Source of the DNA: Selaginella moellendorffii
Lineage: Eukaryota > Streptophyta > Lycopodiopsida > Selaginellales > Selaginellaceae
Length of the DNA stretch: 64,000 bases
Direction: 5' to 3'
Assembly: GCF_000143415.4 (NCBI RefSeq)
Contig: NW_003314348.1
Coordinates: 288,085-352,084 of the forward strand
Position 1 is the first letter of the stretch. Every line of letters begins with the position of its first letter. Below, one piece after another: positions 31,773 through 45,235 of this stretch. A model generated the notes under the pieces. That model was not told the DNA's origin. It searched no databases and saw nothing but the letters and a program-made list of their open reading frames with translations. The position numbers and the translations under genes are program-made.

Positions 31773-34700
31773 ACTTGGTATCAGAGCTGTTCCTTAGTTT
31801 GACTTTTATTGGTGCTCAAGTATATCACCATTGATATTGGCATCGGAAGGTCCTAGGAGTGGGCCTATCCTTGAGGAGTAGCATGTCGAGAAGACATGGC
31901 TCTCCACTCAAGTTCATGTGTGAACTTGGGTGCGATGTGGTGGATAGAAAAGAGGCCAGTAAGGGAACGACTTTAGGATCTTGGGAATAGTATAAGGGTT
32001 TCCTTAGAGAGTTAAGGATGTGATCCAGATGAGTGTTTGACGTAGCCAATTGGTTAATATAGTTGTGGTAAACAACTATAGTTGGGATCACGAGAAAGAT
32101 AGAGACTCCAAAGCAATAAAGGAGTCACAAGATTATCCTCATATAATTGAGGTTGGTGCTCATGAATGTGAGACCAGAAGTAATGACCGCGGGAGGTCAA
32201 ATACGGAAAAAGACATGAGTCCTTGAAATGGTAGCTGGGGCTACCTCTAATAAATGCTGGAACAACCCAAAGTGTTAGGGGTGTACTTAAAGGATGAGTT
32301 GGTATTCTCATCACATGGACAAGTGGTCCTAAAGGGCAAAAAGTTGCCCCAAGAGAACAAATCAAGTGTCGAAGTAACACTTGCGAAGATGGTCCTTGTG
32401 AGTAGGACTTGAATACAAGAAGTTGTATTTCAGTGAGTTGGCACCTCAAAGATAAGAACTCATGGGTCGTTGGATGACAAAGTCCAAAAAGCTAGATGAC
32501 TCAAATAGAGTCAAGGAATAATCCTAAAGGATTGATGGAAGCATTTAGACTAAGGTGTGTTGTACCCCACGAAGGATAGGGGGGATCATAGGATCCAAAG
32601 ATGAGAACAAAGGGTATCTCATCGATGGCAGAATGGGTCGTGGGAAAGGTGTTCCCCAAAAAAAAAAGCAACTTTGGCATAGAGTTGTGTGTGAACACTT
32701 TGGTGTAGTGCTAACTGATAGTGGGCATGAAAAATGACTGCTTTGGTCTTGGCAAAGACCTAGACACAAGTAAGAAGTGTCATAGAGGTAGGTTTGTGGA
32801 GCCGTTGGTGTAGAGACACCAAATGTGCCAAAGTGAAATACCTTGAGGTTATGTTAATGGGTTCATGGGAACCCCTTGCCAAGGGAATGGCATAGCCTAA
32901 GTTAAAAGGCATGTGGTTGAAGTGTAGTGACCCAGATAATGATGAAGGTGTGGAAGCACCAAGCAATGAGTTGTAGGACTTGACAACTATGGGGCAACTA
33001 AACAAGAGGTACAAGATAATTGGTTAAACGGGTAGAAAGTAGCTACCCAAGACTTCTTAATGGCATAAGGAAGTTAGATATACCCTTACGGGGGATAAAT
33101 TGCTTATGTTGCGATATAGTGAGTCAATGTCAAAAAAGGAAATGCTCATTATCAAGGAGACCATCATTGGGACACCCAAACACTCTGGAACACCAAGAGG
33201 TGGTGTTTAGTGTCGCGAGGGCAATAAATAAGGCCCAAGGGACTAAGTCCCTAGCGAATGATGGATAGGAGATGCCATCCAAACGTCCAAGGTTATAGAG
33301 ACAGGAGGAATCCGTCTACCTGATTTGGACAAAGCCAAAAGTGGGATTTTGGCAAGGTTAATGATGGGCATATGGAGGCCCATAAGTAGCAACGGTAATC
33401 CCAATATGTAGGATTATAAGGTGAGCATGCCCAAATTGAGGAACCACTCCCTAAGTTATTAGGTAAGTTCATCCCTATGAATACTTGCTAAGGCATGGTA
33501 AAATGTGCAAAGCTATCCTCCTAGTCTGGAGAAGAATAACTAAAGGAAACATATGGGGCCAAAAGGCAAATAGTATTGGGATAACGATGGTTATGCAAGT
33601 TGGGAGTGGAGAATCAAGAGGGTGCTCGAGGATGTTGTTACTAGCAACTACAGTGCTATGAAGAGTCTAAAATGTGAAATTATCCGTGTTAGACCATATG
33701 GTGAGTAAGGAGTTTGCCAAGGAGAAGTCTTGCAAGCTAAGGAACAGAGTTCCTTAAAGGTTCTCGAAGACAATTCTAAGTAGATAAGTACCTAGAAAGC
33801 CAAGTGTAAATGGTTCTTAGAGCGCGCGAAATCAGAGTGGCATAGAAGAAGCGTGGTCTTGAAGCTGGCTATGAGGCGAGGCTATCAAGGTTGGGGAAGT
33901 AGTTCCCAAGTGTTCAAAGAAAGGGCTTTGAACAAAAGTCGATGGTTAAGGACTTTCACGCTTATGCATGAACCATGTTACGATGGCCGAATGAGTTGTT
34001 AAGCGAGGTTGGCGAGTCAGGGGAACAAATCCCCTAATTGAAGGTGCTAACTTCAAAAGGGGTGGCCCATGGGGCCGAGCATGGAAGAGTCCATGCATGA
34101 TCATAGACTTGTCAAGCAAAAGGACTTGGCAGTGTAGAGGAACTAGGTTCCTAAGCTGTGATCTATAGCGCACTTTAAGTATAAGTTGGTGCACCAGTGT
34201 GGGGAGTCACGCCAAACATCCTGTGCAATGCCATTTGTAGATGCATATACAGATGTTGGGTTTGAGTCCCGACCCTCTAGTGCTTGGGTTCGAGTCCCAA
34301 ATCACTAGGGCATGGTGATGGTTTGGAATATTAGGATACTCATATTTCGGTAGTCATGGACTCTCAGTGAGGAGATTGGTTTAGGCACACCGCCAAGCGA
34401 GGGATGCCTCGGAGTTGTGATGCATGGTTAGATTACTTAGTGTGGCTCGGCATATCTAACTTGAACACTTTAGTGCGAGTGGCACCAAGGATGTAGTGAG
34501 TGAGATGGGGACACCTAATCTTAGTTGCTATAAACCCTTTGCCGTAAGGGCTGGCTTGGGTGCACCACCAAGTGTGGGGGATGCCCCTAAAGTCATGGTG
34601 AACAACTTAAAAGTCTAGAAGACTTAGTACCTATTGGCAAATTTGTTAAGGTGCCAAGGTTAGATCACTAGGTGATCTTATGGCCAAAACAAAGACAAAG

Positions 34701-35773
34701 TCCTTGTGAGGTTAGGGGATAAAGTTCCAAGTTCAAAGTGTTAATTGGAACTATTGATGATGGTGTGGCTTGGTCAAAGTGACCAAGTGGGAAGGACACC
34801 TAAGGGAAATGAAATATGTCAATGCGATGGCATAGTGAGTCCGAGGAAAGTAGTCTCTATAAGAGACTCATGGGAGGGTCACAAAGTTAGGCCGTGGATA
34901 AAGCCCATAGTAGAAGATGCTAAAGAGACGTATTAGGGGTGAACACCCTCCGGACTTGGCAAAGGAGAGTCTTTGCTATGGAACCAAAATGATACCTCAA
35001 AAATGGAGGTAGCGATCCTATGTTGCTGGGCACAACAATCAAGGATAGGAGAAAAAGACTAGTGGCTAAGAAAAGAACTATGGGAATCATGGGAAAGAAT
35101 CCAAAATGCAAAGTTATGCCAAGAACACTATTGTTTTGGGTGCTAACGAATTGTGGGAAAGGCAATGTGTTTCCAAGGATGGATTCCCAATTGCTCCGAT
35201 TTGACGAAAGTGGAAGCTCCAAAGGCAGGGAGCAGTAAAGTAGCCAAATGATAGGGACATGAACAGCCCTATCATGAATTAATATAATTGGAACTTAGTG
35301 CCAAAGGTCACACAAAATGGGAAAGATGATGACGGTGCCCTCAAATAGAGAACTTCCAAAGATGGGAAGTGGAGTTGCGTAATATGTGCAATACAAGGTG
35401 TCAAAGACACTTAGGAAATTGACTTTGACAAGTCAAATTTAAAAGTTCCAGAGTGCAAGTTTATATCAATAGGAACTAAGGCTACTCAGGAGTGAGTAGT
35501 GGGATTGAGATAGAGGAGTTGCCTCTAACAGGTTTAGCAAGCACTAAACCAATTAAATGGAAAGAACCACCATAGGTGGTCGATCAAATCTCTACATCAT
35601 AGAGGCTATGCACCTTAGAGGATGGGGAAGGCATGGTGAGTCTTTGGTGTTATACCATTGACGAATATTGGCTAGGTGCTAAGGATGGAAAGGGTAATAC
35701 ATGTTGGTGTTACTTTATAAAAATGGTTTACCGTTCGATGAGGACATCGAAATTCGTCTATGGGTGGTGGAGT
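31773..35773 (+). mobile_element. Family A internal region, copy 4 (complete)
   Basis: 4001 bp between PBS (31773 on) and PPT (about 35758-35773, TATGGGTGGTGGAGT). This is the only uninterrupted full internal region in the window. No ORF longer than about 100 codons and no retroviral motif. It contains a diverged hairpin chain (34190-34301), in which HP3 keeps pairing through T:A and T:G changes, and GAGG/CCTC in place of GGGG/CCCC near 34400. Confidence 0.9.
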
Positions 35774-37458
35774 TGTGAGACACAAAATCCCTAGGCCCCA
35801 AAGTGGAGCCGAAAGGGTGCCACGTGGTAGTGGCCGAAGGGAAAGCAAAACGAGCGTAACACATTTGGACTAAAAGCTCTGACTTGAAAAGGTCGAGAGT
35901 GGGAGTGGAACTCCCAACGAAGTGCTCGAGGAACAAGCACGAGGCAAGCCATGAGTGAGTCTCTAGAAAAGGGGACACAAGAGGACCAAAACATGACATG
36001 TGGAAGTGTCCAAGATGGAGTCTGAGGTGGAGTTTGAGATGGAGTCTGAGGTGGAGTCCAAGGTGGACCCGAGATGGACCCAAGATGGACCCGAGATTGA
36101 GTCCGAGATGGACCTGAGATGGACCCAAGATGGAGTCTGAGATAGACCCCAGATGGAGTCCGAGATGGACCCGAGATGGAGTCCGAGATGGAGTCCGAGA
36201 TGGACCCGAGATGGAGTCCGAGATGGAGTTCGAGATGGACTGAGATGGAGTCTGAGGTGGAGTCCGAGATGGACCCGAAATGGAATCCGAGATGGAGTCT
36301 GAGAAGGACCCGAGATGAAGTCTGAAGTCGAGATCGAGACCAAGATTGAGACCGGGACCAAGACCGAGACCGGGACCGAGACTAAGACCGAGTTCAAGTC
36401 TGAGTCCGAGTCCGAGTCCAAGTCTGAGTTCGAGTCCGAGTCCGAGTCCGAGTTCGAGTCTGAGAGGGTGAAAGCCCAAAGTGTTCATCTCCCAGACCCT
36501 AGGGGGTTTGGTAAGCTCCAAATGTATAGTGAGGGGGAGGACTGCAGTGGAGCCAGTTTGGCCAGGAAAGGCCAGTTTGGCCCAGAAAGGCTATACCCAG
36601 TGTTGGGTGATGAGCTGCCCACTGGGAAGTCCAAGACTAGAGTGAACTCAAACCGACAAGTGGGGTAGCTTGGTGAAGTGTTCAAGAGCCAGCTCTAATT
36701 CCCCCGGGAGATCAACTAGCCGATGCTCCCAGTCCAAGTGTGGGTGGCACTACCTACTTGGATACTTGGCGTGGCTCAATGGAACCTCGCTCTAAGCCCA
36801 TGGCTAGAGCACCTAAAGGCGGAAGGTGGAGAGAGTACCCATGAGGCCCGCATAGGGCCACAGTGTTCCAAAATGTTGTCCCAAGGTCCCAGACTAGAAA
36901 AGGAAGAGAAGCCGTTCTATAGTGTAGAGACCAAGGATATGGTCATGTGAGGAGGAAGTCCCAAAGGATCGTGGGACTTAGTGGTCGGGCCTATGGGCCT
37001 TGATCTAGTGGCAGTGTTGGCGAACACGACCATGGGCAAAAAGGGACTTGGTGGGGACCGGAAAGGGGATATTGGGGAAGGCTATTCCCCATGTTTATGG
37101 GCATCCTAAGGATGCTAAGAAGTGGATTTAGGATGATCACTCATGGACGGATGGCCTAGTCCTTGAGAGACGGGACTGTGATATAGATGGTGTCAGACCA
37201 CCGATGTAACCAAGGTGAAGGGGCATGGCCTTAGCATAACGGGCTGATATGTCGGTGGTACCTTGGGGTGTCGGTCATGGGATCGGACATGTGGAGCATT
37301 TGGACCAAGTGCAAAGGTTGAGTGGCGGGGATGCCATTCTCGGGGCTAGCAAGCCCAAGTCCAAAATAGGACTTACGGAGGTTGTGAGTGAGACTCCTCC
37401 AAATGGTCGGAGGTGTGGTTATGTGATTAAAGTAGAATGGAAAAATTAGTCGCTTACA
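35774..37458 (+). repeat. Family A LTR, complete (between copies 4 and 5)
   Basis: 1685 bp, TGTGAGACAC to CGCTTACA. It contains GAGATGGAGTCC units, GACCGGGACC units and GAGTCC hexamers, then GTGAAAGCCCAAAG (36469) and CTCCAAATGTATAG (36516-36529). It is followed not by a PBS but by the middle of the internal region. Confidence 0.9.
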
Positions 37459-38773
37459 ATTGCTTAGTGTAGCTCGACATATCTAACTTGAACACTTGGT
37501 GCAAGTGGCACCAAGGACGTGGTGAATGAGATGGGGACACTCAGTCTCAGTTGCTATAGATCCTTAGCCAGAAGGGCTAGCTTGGGTGCACTGCGAAGTG
37601 TGGGGGATGCCCCTGGGGTCATGGTGAACAACTTAAAAGTCTGGAAGACCTAATGCCTATTGACAAACCTGTTAAGGTGCCAAGGTGTGATCACTAGGTG
37701 ATCTTATGGCTAAAACAAGGACAAAGTCCTTGTGAGGTTAAAGGATAAAGTTCCTAGTTCAAAATGTTAATTTGAACTATTGATGATGGTGTGGCTTGGT
37801 CAAGGTGACCAAGTGGGAAGAACACCTAAAGGAAATCATTTGTGACTATGGGGATTTCATAGTGAGTCCGAAGAAAAAGTATTTTCTATATAAGAGACCC
37901 ATGGGAGGGTCATAAAGTTGGGCCAAGGATAAAGCCCACAATAGAAAATCCTAAAGAGACGTATTAGGGGTGAACACCTTCTGGACTTCTAGATACCTCG
38001 AGAATGAAGGTAGTGATACAATGTTGCTAGGTGCAACAATCAAGGATAGGAGCAAAAGACTAGTGGCTAAAAAAAGAGCCATGGGAATCATGGGAAAGAA
38101 TCCAAAATGCAAAGTTATGCCAAGAACACTATTGTTTTGGGTGCTAACGAATTATGGGAAAAGCAATGTGTTTCCAAGGATGGATTCCCAATTGTTCCGA
38201 TTTGGCGAAAGTGGAAGTTCCAAGGTAGGGAGCAATAAAGTAGCCAAATGATAGGGACGTGGATAGCCCTAACACGAATTAGGATAATTGGAACTTGGTG
38301 CTAGAGGTTGCACAAAATGGAAAGAGGATGATGGGGCTGTCAAATAGAGAACTTCCAAAGATGGGGAAGTCAAATTGCACAATATGTGCAATGCAAGGTG
38401 TCAGAAACACTTAGGAAATTGACTTTGACAAGTCAAATTTAAAAGTTCCAAAGTGCAAGTTTATATCAATGGGAATTGAGGCTACTTAGGAGTGAGTAAT
38501 GGGATTAAGATAGAGGAGGTGCCTCTAACGAGTTTAGCAAAAACTAAACCAATGAAAGGGAAAGAACCACCATAGGTGGTCGATCAAATCTCTATGTCAT
38601 AGAGGCTATGTGCCTTAGAGGATGGGGAAGGCATGGTGAGCCTTCAGTGTTATACCATTGACGAATATTGGTTAGGTGCTAAGGATGGAAAGGGTAATAC
38701 ATGCTGGTGTTACTTTATAAAAATGGTTTACCGTTCGATGAGGACATCGAACTTCGTCTATGGGTGGTGGAGT
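37459..38773 (+). mobile_element. Family A internal region, copy 5 (5' deleted)
   Basis: Starts at ATTGCTTAGTGTAGC, corresponding to 28498 in copy 3, so the PBS and about 2.7 kb are missing. It runs to the PPT before 38774. Non-coding. Confidence 0.87.
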
Positions 38774-40360
38774 TGTGAGATATAAATCCCTAAGCCCCAA
38801 AGTGGAGCCAAAAGGGTGCCACGTGGTAGTGGCCGAAGCAAACACGTTTGGACTAAAAGCTCCGACTTGAAAAGTCGAGAGCGGGAGTGGAACTCCCAAT
38901 GAAATGCTCAAGGAACAAGCATAAAACGAGCAATAAGTGAGTCTCTAGAAAAGGGACACAAGAGGACCAACACATGACAAGTGGAGGAGTCTGAGATGGA
39001 CCCAAGATGGACCCGAGATAGAGTCTGAGATGGAATCCGAGATGGACTGAGATGGAGTCCGAGATGGACCTGAGATGGACCCGAGATGGAGTCCGAGATG
39101 GACCCAAGATGGAGTCCGAGATGGACCCGAGATGGAGTCCGAGATGGAGTCCGAGATGGAGTCCAAGATGGACCAAGATGGAGTCTGAGATGGAGTCCGA
39201 GATGGACCCGAAATGGAATCCGAGATGGAGTCCGAGAAGAACCTGAGATGGAGTCCGAAGTCGAGACCAAGACCAAGACCGAGACTGGGAGTGAGACCGA
39301 GACCGAGGATGAGGCCGAGCCCAAGCCCGAGTCCGAGTCCGAGTCTGAGTCCAAGTTCGAGTCTGAGAGGGTGAAAGCCCAAAGCGTTCACCCAGACCCT
39401 AGGGGGTTTGGTGAGCTCCAAAACTATAGTAGAGGGAGGACTGTAGTGGAGCCAGTTTGGCCAGGAAAGGCCAGTTTGGCCCAGGAAGGCTGTGCCCAGG
39501 TGTTGGGTGATGGGATAACCACTGGGAGGTCCAAGGCTAAAGTGAATACGGACTGTCAAGCGAGGTAGCTTGGTGAAGTGTTCAAGAGCCGGCTCTAGTT
39601 CCCCAAGAGATCGAATGGTCGATGCTCCCAGTCCAAGTGTGGGTGGCACTACTTACTTGGATACCTGGCGTGGCTCAACGGAACCTCGCTTTAAGCCTAT
39701 GGCTAGAGCACCAAAAGGCAGAAGGTGGGGAGAGTACCCATGAGGCTTGCGTAAGGCCATGGTGTTCCGAAATGTTGTCCCAAAGTCTTAGACTATGGAA
39801 AGGAAGAGGAGTGGTCCTCTGGTGTAGTGACCAATAATACGGTCATGTGGTGAGGAAGTCCTAGAGGACAGTGGGACTTAGTGGTCGGGCCTATGGGCCA
39901 TGTCCCAGTGGCAATGTTGGCAAACACGACCATGAGTAGAAAAGAGACTTGGTAGGGACTGTAAAAGGGATATTGGGGAAGGCTGTTGCCCATGTCTGTG
40001 GGCATCTTAAAGATGCTAAGGAGTGGATCTTGGATGGTCACTTCTGGATGGATGGCCCAGTCCTTGAGAGATAGGACTGCGATGTAGGTAGTGTTGGACC
40101 ACCGGTGTGACCAAGGTGAAGGGGCATGGCCTTAGCGTAACAGGCTAGTATGTTGGTGGTACTTTGGGGTGTCGGTCTTAGGATCGAGCACATGGAGCAC
40201 TTGGACTAAGTGCAAGGGATGAGTGGCATGGATGCCATTTTTGGGGCTAGCAAGTCCCAAGTCCTGAATTGGACTTAAGGAGATTGTGAATGAGACTCCT
40301 TCAAATGGTCGAAGGTGTGGTTAAATGACTAAAGTAGAATGAAAAATTTAGTCACTTACA
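38774..40360 (+). repeat. Family A LTR, complete, right end of the array
   Basis: 1587 bp, TGTGAGATAT to GTCACTTACA. To its right the sequence changes to non-repetitive AT-rich DNA, so 40360/40361 is the edge of the retrotransposon block. Confidence 0.88.
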
Positions 40361-41187
40361 GTCAGCTGCTCGACATTCGGAATGGTCAGGACCAACTTTG
40401 GCCTAGACTAACTGGAATTATAGATTAGCAAAGAATCCAAACTCATTCAATGAGAGCCCAAAAGATCAAGGTGCCTTTTCTCTTTTTTCTTCTCTAGAGT
40501 TAGAGAGACTAACTAGTTTCATTAGATTGCAAGTCAAAAAACATTAATAGGTAGTGTGGTCCACTTTTCTTGATGCCTTCCTCTCTTTAACTAACTTACT
40601 CAGCTTGCCCCCTCTACTTTTCTTCTTTGGAGATATTAAGACTAACCAGATTGCAGGCCACAACCTTGCCAGTAGATGCTACTGTAGATATCCATTCCCT
40701 ACAACAAGAGAAATGTGTTACAAAGCAAGTAGTCTCCACTAAAATTCCTAGAAATCAAGGCAAGCTTTCTCTATTCTTCTAAAAGGATTTCTTGTAATGT
40801 GATTCCTTTGCATGTCTACCTGTGAGAACTCCAATGCGTGCATTCAAAGAGACCTCAATGCTGGACAGCTCTTTCTTCCAGAGTGAAGCCAAGATATGAT
40901 ACTCTACTTTGTTGGTGCTTGTTGTTTGCCTCTTCCTAGTCTTAATACCAAGGGATGTACCAAGGTTAGAAGCGCAAGAGAACCAAGTGTGTGCTGCTAG
41001 AAGCTGTTGTATCTCTTTAATCGATCTCTAAAGAGGACAATTACCTGCAGAGAAGAAATGGCAGTAGCAGCACATCTTCTGGATCCACTAGGGAGGAAAT
41101 CCAGGCAACCAGGTGCAAATATTCTAGTAGTGTTTCTTCAAATGACTTCCATTCTGGTCCAGCAAACATCGGCTCTCCTGTGGCTGG
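40361..41187 (+). other. Intergenic, no gene seen
   Basis: AT-rich sequence between the retrotransposon block and the LRR pseudogene. No convincing ORF, repeat or RNA gene. Confidence 0.6.
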
Positions 41188-41626
41188 ACTCGGAAGTTTT
41201 GGCTCTAAGCAACATCTAGAGCAGCCTCCACGATCTCCCCAGCTTGAACTTTCTGGCGAGCTGGGATTTCTCGCACGACCCCTACAGCAGCTTAAACGGG
41301 GTGGGTCATGTAACCATGCTCAGCCTAGTAGAAACTCTTAGCCCATTGGGAAGCTCACATATGAGGAGCTTGGCTCTCGTCTCAGGCCAATTTTGCATCC
41401 CAAACAGCATCGCCAGCCTCAAGGACCTCCAATTCATCAGCCTGACCAGCAATTGCCTCTCTGATTCCCTGCCATCGTCCTTCTTCAAGTTGTGCAGCCT
41501 CCAAAGCATGGACTTGAGCTTTGACAGGGAGTCCACCGGAGGAGGTGGCGAAGCTCCCGAATCTCAACACGCTGATGCTCTTGCACAACTCCATGTCAGG
41601 TGTGCTGCCTGAAACGAACAAGAGAG
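41188..41626 (+). pseudogene. LRR receptor-type gene fragment, 5' part
   Basis: Reads as an LRR N-terminal cap (DSEVLAL, then LASWDFSHDPYSSLNGVGHVTMLSL) followed by leucine-rich repeats (LKDLQFISLTSNCLSDSLPSS, LCSLQSMDLS, then LMLLHNSMSGVLPET in another frame). Stops and at least two frame changes break it. Such ectodomains belong to plant LRR receptor kinases or receptor-like proteins. The gene is split by a decayed gypsy element and resumes at 44850. Confidence 0.72.
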
Positions 41627-44600
41627 TGAACCCTAGGTCAACTTTCCAACCCTTAAGGCATTACAGCCTTAAATCCCACAGGGCATAGAATATTCTTAAA
41701 ATATTCCTGTGGTTTGTGTCATTCTCCCCTCCCTCATGACCCAGCCACATATGGCAGCCTCAAGAAACTAAACAAGCCTCACATGAAGGGAGTCTAAAGC
41801 AATACAGCCATGGAGAAAAGATGTGCAAATGGATCACAACAAACGGCCATGAAAGAAAGAAAGCAATACAACTTTCTCAAATAACAATACGGTAAAAGAA
41901 TGAGAATAGAACAAATGTCTCAAATCATATAGTAATATAGCTATAGAACTCAATTCTCCCGTTCTTCAAAAATGTCATCCAAGTCATAACCAAAACTTGG
42001 AAGCACTCTCTTCATGTCATCCTCAATTTCCCATGTAGCTTCGTTCATGGAATAACCATTCCCCTGAACTAACAACTTCCTAATTGTCTTCTAACTTATT
42101 TTCACGAATCTTTGAGCAAGAATATTGGCCGGACCAGCCTTCTCTACATCAATCTCTGGGACTTGGATGATAGACTGATCCACAACATCACTAGAGTGCA
42201 AACACACTTTAAGCTTGCTCATATGAAATATTGGATGAATCTTCGAACTAGTTAGTAAGTCCAAAGTGTATGCAAGATCCCCACACATTATAAAATTGTC
42301 CAAGGCCCACAATACCATGGAGACAACTTAGCACTTGCCACCTCCTTTCAGAGACCGTTGTGCATCCGACAGCTTAAGGAAAACTTTGTCACCAACTTTT
42401 TACTCTTGATAATGACAATGCTCATCAGCCAATCCTTTGTCTCGCTCTTAAGCTTGCCTCATATTTAACTTTGCTAACTCAAGCTTGTCTTGTATATCCT
42501 TCAGGAAATCATAAGCACGAGCTATCCGAACCAAAGCCAATTCAAACTCATAGGAGACCTAGGCTCATAGCCATACATCACCATAAAGGGAGACATGCCA
42601 ATAACCGATTGATAAGTGCTATAGTGAGAAAACTAAAGCAAAGGCTAGTACTTTTCCCATACTCCTTGTCGAGTCAAATTTCCCACAAAAGAACAATATA
42701 TCTTCTAATAGTTGATTCATGTGCTCTATTTGCCCATCTGATTATGGATGCTCACCACTACTCATACTCATCTTAGTCTCTAGCTTCTCAAAAACCGTTT
42801 GCCAAAACTTGGACATAAACTTGAGATCCCAATCACTCACAATGTCTCATGGAAAACCATAAAGACTGAATAATCGGTCTAAAAACAAATGAGCAAGTTT
42901 AGAAGTTTTTATCATCATCTTCACTAGGAAGAAGTGAGCCATCTTCATTAAATGATCCACAACAACCCAAATAGCATCATTTCCTCGACAGTTTTGGGCA
43001 AACCAGTGATAAAGTCTATTGAGATGTTATCCCACTTATTCTTGGGTACACATAAAGGACGATAGAGGCTAGCAAGCTTCTGATGATCAACTTTGACCAT
43101 CTAACAGGTCAAATAACCACATAAATACTTCTTAACATTTGATTTCATTCCAAGCTAAAATAAATGCCTTTTCACCAACATACAATACCCCCACACTTGG
43201 CACATCATGATACTCGACTAAAAATTGTTTGATGAGTTTGTCAACATGAGAAACCACTATACATCCCTTCTTCAATAAGATTTTATCTTATATCTCGAAT
43301 GATGCAAACTTGTTACCCTTCAAATCTATAGAGGCATCCCTCAACAAAACCTTTGTGTGAATATTAATGATAAAGGAGTTAAAGTTAGCAAATTCCTTAA
43401 GATTATCCAAGAGATCGCTAGATAGCTTCATGAACGAAATAAAATTTACCATCTTGGATAATGCATCAGCCACTTTATTATCACCTCCATGCTTGTATCG
43501 GATCTTAATAGACATTTCCCGCAGGAACTTTTGCCAACAAGCAAGTCGGCCTTGAACATCCACATCCGGAGAGATTGATGATTTGAATCTATATAGAAGT
43601 TCAATCCATATAAATAATGTCACCATCCTTTCACAGTAGCAATTATAATATACAACTTCTTATTGCAATTAGGTTAATTTGCTATGTGGCATCAAACTTG
43701 TGGCTCATGAATGCAAGAGAATGCCTAACTTGAAGCAATACAACCCTAAAAACACTATCACTCACATCATTGCCTTTAACTTCCATCACAATCACCTTAT
43801 CATTCATTGACCCTTTCAAAACAATCTTTGCTCTGATGTCCAACCTTGTGGCAATGAAAACAATTGCCCTTCGCCTTGTCTTTCTCTTGTTGGTCCAAAC
43901 GAAGTTTCTTAACCTCGTTACCATTTTCATGTTTCAAGCCATAATAGAATAATGGCTATTTCTTCCCCGAATATAAAGCATTGGTGAGCTGGTCATCACG
44001 TTGACTACCCCATAGACCATCTCATTGACAAGAGTTGACTGAGTTGACTGATGGTTTGGGGTGAAAAGATCTAAGCCTTAGTGATAGCATCAGTCAATGT
44101 TACTAAAAAATCTTTCCTAACTTTCTATTACACATCTACTAAGCTTAATCCTTTGATGAAACATTACACCTTTATCAGCTCATTATAAGTGCCCATGAAA
44201 CTAAAGCAAAAATTATGGAACTTGCGGGCATACGCATCCAAAGACAGTCCCCTACCGAATCTCTAATAATTGGTTCACGAAATCAACCTCTTCAAACTTC
44301 TTGACAAACAAAGCATGGAAAACCTTTATCAAATCAATCTAAGAAGTTAGCTTCAAATTAACTTTGATATAGTTCTTCCACCATGAATAAACATGGTCTG
44401 TAAGCTTCATCACAAAAAAATCAATCTTCATTTTATCCTCACAAAGATTGTAAGACTAACAACTTTCCCACAATTCCAACCAAAAATCAACCTCTTAACT
44501 ATCACAAACATCTAGTGATAATTTCCATTTCACGATACCATAATCTTTGGCATGCTTGATGTATCAATAGTAATTTAATTCAACCTTTAAGGGTTTATAT

Positions 44601-44812
44601 GAAGCAAGAGATCCTTAATGAGATTGATACTTCCTTTATGTCACTCTGAACCTCAAAAATCTGGCATCCTTGCCACACAACGATATCATCAAGAGTCTCT
44701 TCTTCATCGTCATAGCCATCATCACTAACACAATACTCCTCATCAAGATTAATATCTTACTCACTAAGAGAGTGAACCCTAGGCCAACCAGGCATTATGA
44801 ATATTCCTATGG
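41627..44812 (-). mobile_element. Decayed Ty3/gypsy element with chromodomain, in the LRR pseudogene
   Basis: Minus strand. The 3' LTR is 41627-41731 (about 105 bp, TGACACAAACC to GGGTTCA read on the minus strand) with PPT (complement of 41732-41746). A truncated second LTR starts at 44773. Order on the minus strand: gag with WWKN (about 44370), zinc knuckle CFHCHKVGHQSKDC (43821-43862), RNase H end with KVADALSK (about 43450), integrase ([11 protein letters not shown], about 43000), SSKIHPIFHMSKLK (about 42230), chromodomain end with NEATWEIEDD (about 42030). Protease and most of RT are deleted and many stops are present. The TSD cannot be resolved. Confidence 0.82.
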
Positions 44813-44849
44813 TTACCACTCTTCTCAGCCCTACTTATCCACCTCGAAC

Positions 44850-45235
44850 ATCTAACACTGGCCATAGGGATGATACAAGCATTTCTCGACCTGAGCATCA
44901 ACCAGTTCATCCGAGGCATCCTGCCAGAGATCTTTGGCTTCCAGATCAGCAACCTCCTCTTCCAGGGGCCAGTCACCACGTCCTTCACAGGCATCCCATC
45001 CATGGTGGATCTCAGCTAAAACTGTCTCAGGCTAGCATTCGCGCAGAAGCTCTTCCTCAACAACAATTGCTTCTCTGGGGCGGTGCTGCAGGAGTTTGTG
45101 GACACCATGGTGGACCTCCAGGTCTTGTACCTCCAGCACAACTACATCGCCAACATCAACCTGTTGTCCACCATCCTGTTGCCTATGATATACATCCATT
45201 ACAATTGCCACAGCAGTCGTCATCGTCGGATCCAA
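44850..45235 (+). pseudogene. LRR receptor-type gene fragment, 3' part
   Basis: Continues the LRR pattern: LDLSINQF, GILPEIFGFQISNLLFQGPV, MVDLS with a following stop, KLFLNNNCFSGAVLQEFVDTMVDLQVLYLQHNYI. It most likely belongs to the same gene as 41188-41626. No kinase domain is found to the right before 48190, so the remnant covers only the ectodomain. Confidence 0.68.
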
